A stretch of DNA of 64,000 nucleotides from Eubacterium sp. 1001713B170207_170306_E7 (GTDB lineage Bacteria; Bacillota; Clostridia; Eubacteriales; Eubacteriaceae), in assembly GCF_015547515.1 (NCBI RefSeq), contig NZ_JADMVE010000003.1, forward strand, positions 469,324 through 533,323. Reading direction: 5' to 3'. Every line of letters begins with the position of its first letter. Within the stretch, counting starts at the first letter, position 1. The notes below the pieces were generated by a model that saw only the letters and a list, made by a program, of their open reading frames with translations, had not been told where the DNA came from and did no database searches. Position numbers and translations under genes: made by a program. Shown here in pieces: positions 62,477 to 64,000 of this stretch.

Positions 62477-62515
62477 CTGCCAGTGAGTTAAACCCACTGG
62501 CAGAAATTTTTATTT
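62477..62515. terminator. Bidirectional terminator between convergent genes
   Basis: CTGCCAGTG (62477-62485) pairs with CACTGGCAG (62495-62503), with a T-rich run after it. An alternative CTGGCAG / CTGCCAG pairing starts at 62463. It separates the gene at 61826 from the minus-strand gene ending at 62573. Confidence 0.85.
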
Positions 62516-62572
62516 TTTTAATTGTCTATTTAACGGGGATCGGTTCATCATTAAAGTGACAGCCCTTGTTTG

Positions 62573-64000
62573 TTACATAGCAGGTAAAGCCCAAACTTTG
62601 GTTAAAAATTCTTCAAAAGATGGAAGAAAAGTTGGTATACCGGCAATTAAACCTGGTCCAATAAGAGAAACGAGTAGAAGTAATCCGACAGTAACTAAAA
62701 CAGCATATCCGTACTCATTCATTGTCGCCATTTCAGGCATTGCGCCTGCTGCGGGATTGGCCGTCATTTTAATCTCAAAATATACTGTTTCAGTATCCGT
62801 TGGACTTTTATGAACGATCTGTTCAACCAGGATACCAAATGACGGTAAGCCACCCTGTACATCAAAAGAGACTGTGACCGAACCTTTTCCAATTGTATTA
62901 GCAAGTTCGACCGAAGCGGATAAAAATCCATCATTACCAAACGCGAGCTTTGTATCCGAAGTAAAACCTTTGTAAATTTCTTGAGCGTGATCAAGTTCTA
63001 ATTTGTCAAAAACACCATTCTCGATTTCAATGACTGATTTCTGTGCATCGGGTATATCTGCTAAATTTACAATTGGATTAAAGTTACCTTCAATCCCCAT
63101 CTTATAAAGAACATTGAAATAAGTGGTAAAAATCGTATAGGTGTTATTCCATTCCCAGCCGATCGGTCTCAAATTAAAGGATACTAACATGCTTTCAGCC
63201 AGTTTTCGCACAAGATCACTTGAATCATAATTTGAAACACCCGCGTCTCTGCCTGATGCCGTAACTTTGTCGATATCCATTGCGCTGTAGTCACTGCCGA
63301 TTGAAGTTTCATAGTATTGATCGAAAGCCCAGTTTTCCGGGATTCGCTGGCCAATGTTTCCTGAGAAGCCTGTTGACATATCTGCCACATAGCTCTTTTC
63401 TGCATAACCTGCATTTGAAATAGCAGTGCATGCATATCTAGGTCCATAAATACCAACTTTATAGCTTCCAATACTCGCTTTTACACCTCTAAAATATGGC
63501 ACTACATTACTATTGACCTCAAAATCATATACATCAAAATCAACTGCAAAATAGATTACTGTTCCATTCGGCAAACCTAAATTTTCGGCAGCTTGTACCG
63601 CGTAAGCAGCATCTGCCCGGCCTTGAGCATAGTTAAAATATCCCGCTTCAGTTACATCATAATCACAGTTCAATATGTCTTTTCCTGAACGTTCAAAGAT
63701 AGGGATATAATTTAATCCTGCAATTCTCATATTATTAAGTTCAGTTCTGGAAACAGACCAATAGCCTGTCAGATAACGACCCACGTAGTTAATCCCATTT
63801 GCCTTTAAATTAAGTGCACGTTCCAAAGTGATTCTATCAGTACAATCACAGGCATTGCAGCTGCGATCTATATTTCCCTTGCTGATCAGCAGAGCCGCCC
63901 AGGTTGACAATCCAACCCAGCCGTCGGCCTCCAGTGCCATGAGGCTCTGGAAATTGATCACAGCATTTTCAACACTGGTATCAAAAATACCATTAAAAGA
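62573..64000 (-). CDS. Leaderless peptidoglycan-binding/DUF1906 protein, copy 2 (5' end outside window)
   Basis: The frame is open through the right window edge on the minus strand (13 more codons past GTG 63961), so the N-terminus is missing. The visible 475 residues include the end of a PG-binding module (NFQSLMALEADGWVGLSTWAALL), and a DUF1906 TIM-barrel-like domain with INYVGRYLTGYWSVS, GTVIYFAVDFDVYD, VGIYGPRYACTAI and WAFDQYYETS. A beta-rich region and a C-terminal membrane helix (YGYAVLVTVGLLLLVSLIGPGLI) follow. It is a paralogue of the product at 49378, but has a C-terminal membrane helix that the first copy lacks. Confidence 0.82.
   Translation of the reverse strand, partial: SFNGIFDTSVENAVINFQSLMALEADGWVGLSTWAALLISKGNIDRSCNACDCTDRITLERALNLKANGINYVGRYLTGYWSVSRTELNNMRIAGLNYIPIFERSGKDILNCDYDVTEAGYFNYAQGRADAAYAVQAAENLGLPNGTVIYFAVDFDVYDFEVNSNVVPYFRGVKASIGSYKVGIYGPRYACTAISNAGYAEKSYVADMSTGFSGNIGQRIPENWAFDQYYETSIGSDYSAMDIDKVTASGRDAGVSNYDSSDLVRKLAESMLVSFNLRPIGWEWNNTYTIFTTYFNVLYKMGIEGNFNPIVNLADIPDAQKSVIEIENGVFDKLELDHAQEIYKGFTSDTKLAFGNDGFLSASVELANTIGKGSVTVSFDVQGGLPSFGILVEQIVHKSPTDTETVYFEIKMTANPAAGAMPEMATMNEYGYAVLVTVGLLLLVSLIGPGLIAGIPTFLPSFEEFLTKVWALPAM

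Noticed and set aside
1..64000. CRISPR arrays, tRNA and rRNA genes
   Set aside because: No regularly spaced repeats, tRNA-like TTCRANTC arms with CCA ends, or rRNA segments were noticed in reading.

Overview
The window looks like a low-to-mid GC Gram-positive anaerobe of the class Clostridia. The evidence is AGGAGG-type ribosome binding sites, LPxTG/sortase proteins, a Tn1549/CTn-type conjugation module and a PBP2a-like transpeptidase. A Eubacteriaceae host is my guess from gene style only. No rRNA, tRNA or CRISPR array is visible.

Region 1 (1-5145) is chromosomal. It holds the end of a C45-type acyltransferase, a LarA-family nickel hydroxyacid racemase and a short malic enzyme, which together read as a small 2-hydroxyacid (possibly malate) operon. 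A membrane-protein remnant, a probable cobalamin riboswitch with an intrinsic terminator, and an unrecognised helical-repeat protein follow.

Region 2 (5150-8336) is an AT-rich patch built on a collapsed second copy of the left arm of the neighbouring conjugative element. A TOPRIM-primase fragment is fused to a membrane-gene fragment, and the missing segment corresponds to about 5.2 kb in the intact copy. A duplicated promoter and a duplicated YjbR-like gene flank different cargo: a DUF1905/cysteine-peptidase-like fusion and a VanZ-like protein.

Region 3 (about 8.3-48.4 kb) is an integrative conjugative element. In order it has a TOPRIM protein; a sortase-assembled pilus operon (tip adhesin, major pilin, class C sortase); cargo; ParA/ParB; a family of small ICE proteins; a 2447-residue methylase/helicase with tnpV nested in another frame; a PAPS-reductase-like protein; two DpnD/PcfM-DUF3846 proteins; MobC, a MOB_P relaxase and PcfB; and the T4SS genes virD4, the VirB2-like gene, virB6/trbL, prgI, virB4 and a bifunctional cell-wall hydrolase. 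prgI is split after 22 nt by a complete group II intron. The hydrolase appears to start at an ATC codon. No integrase or excisionase is visible, so the element's ends are undefined.

Region 4 (48.4-64.0 kb) is AT-rich accessory or chromosomal DNA. It has a structured inverted-repeat region, two leaderless peptidoglycan-binding/DUF1906 proteins at its edges (the second cut by the window end), a small secreted protein, a frameshifted HTH regulator, an orphan LytTR response regulator, a PBP2a/MecA-like penicillin-binding protein, three YcxB-like membrane proteins, and an IS110 element with a candidate bridge-RNA leader.
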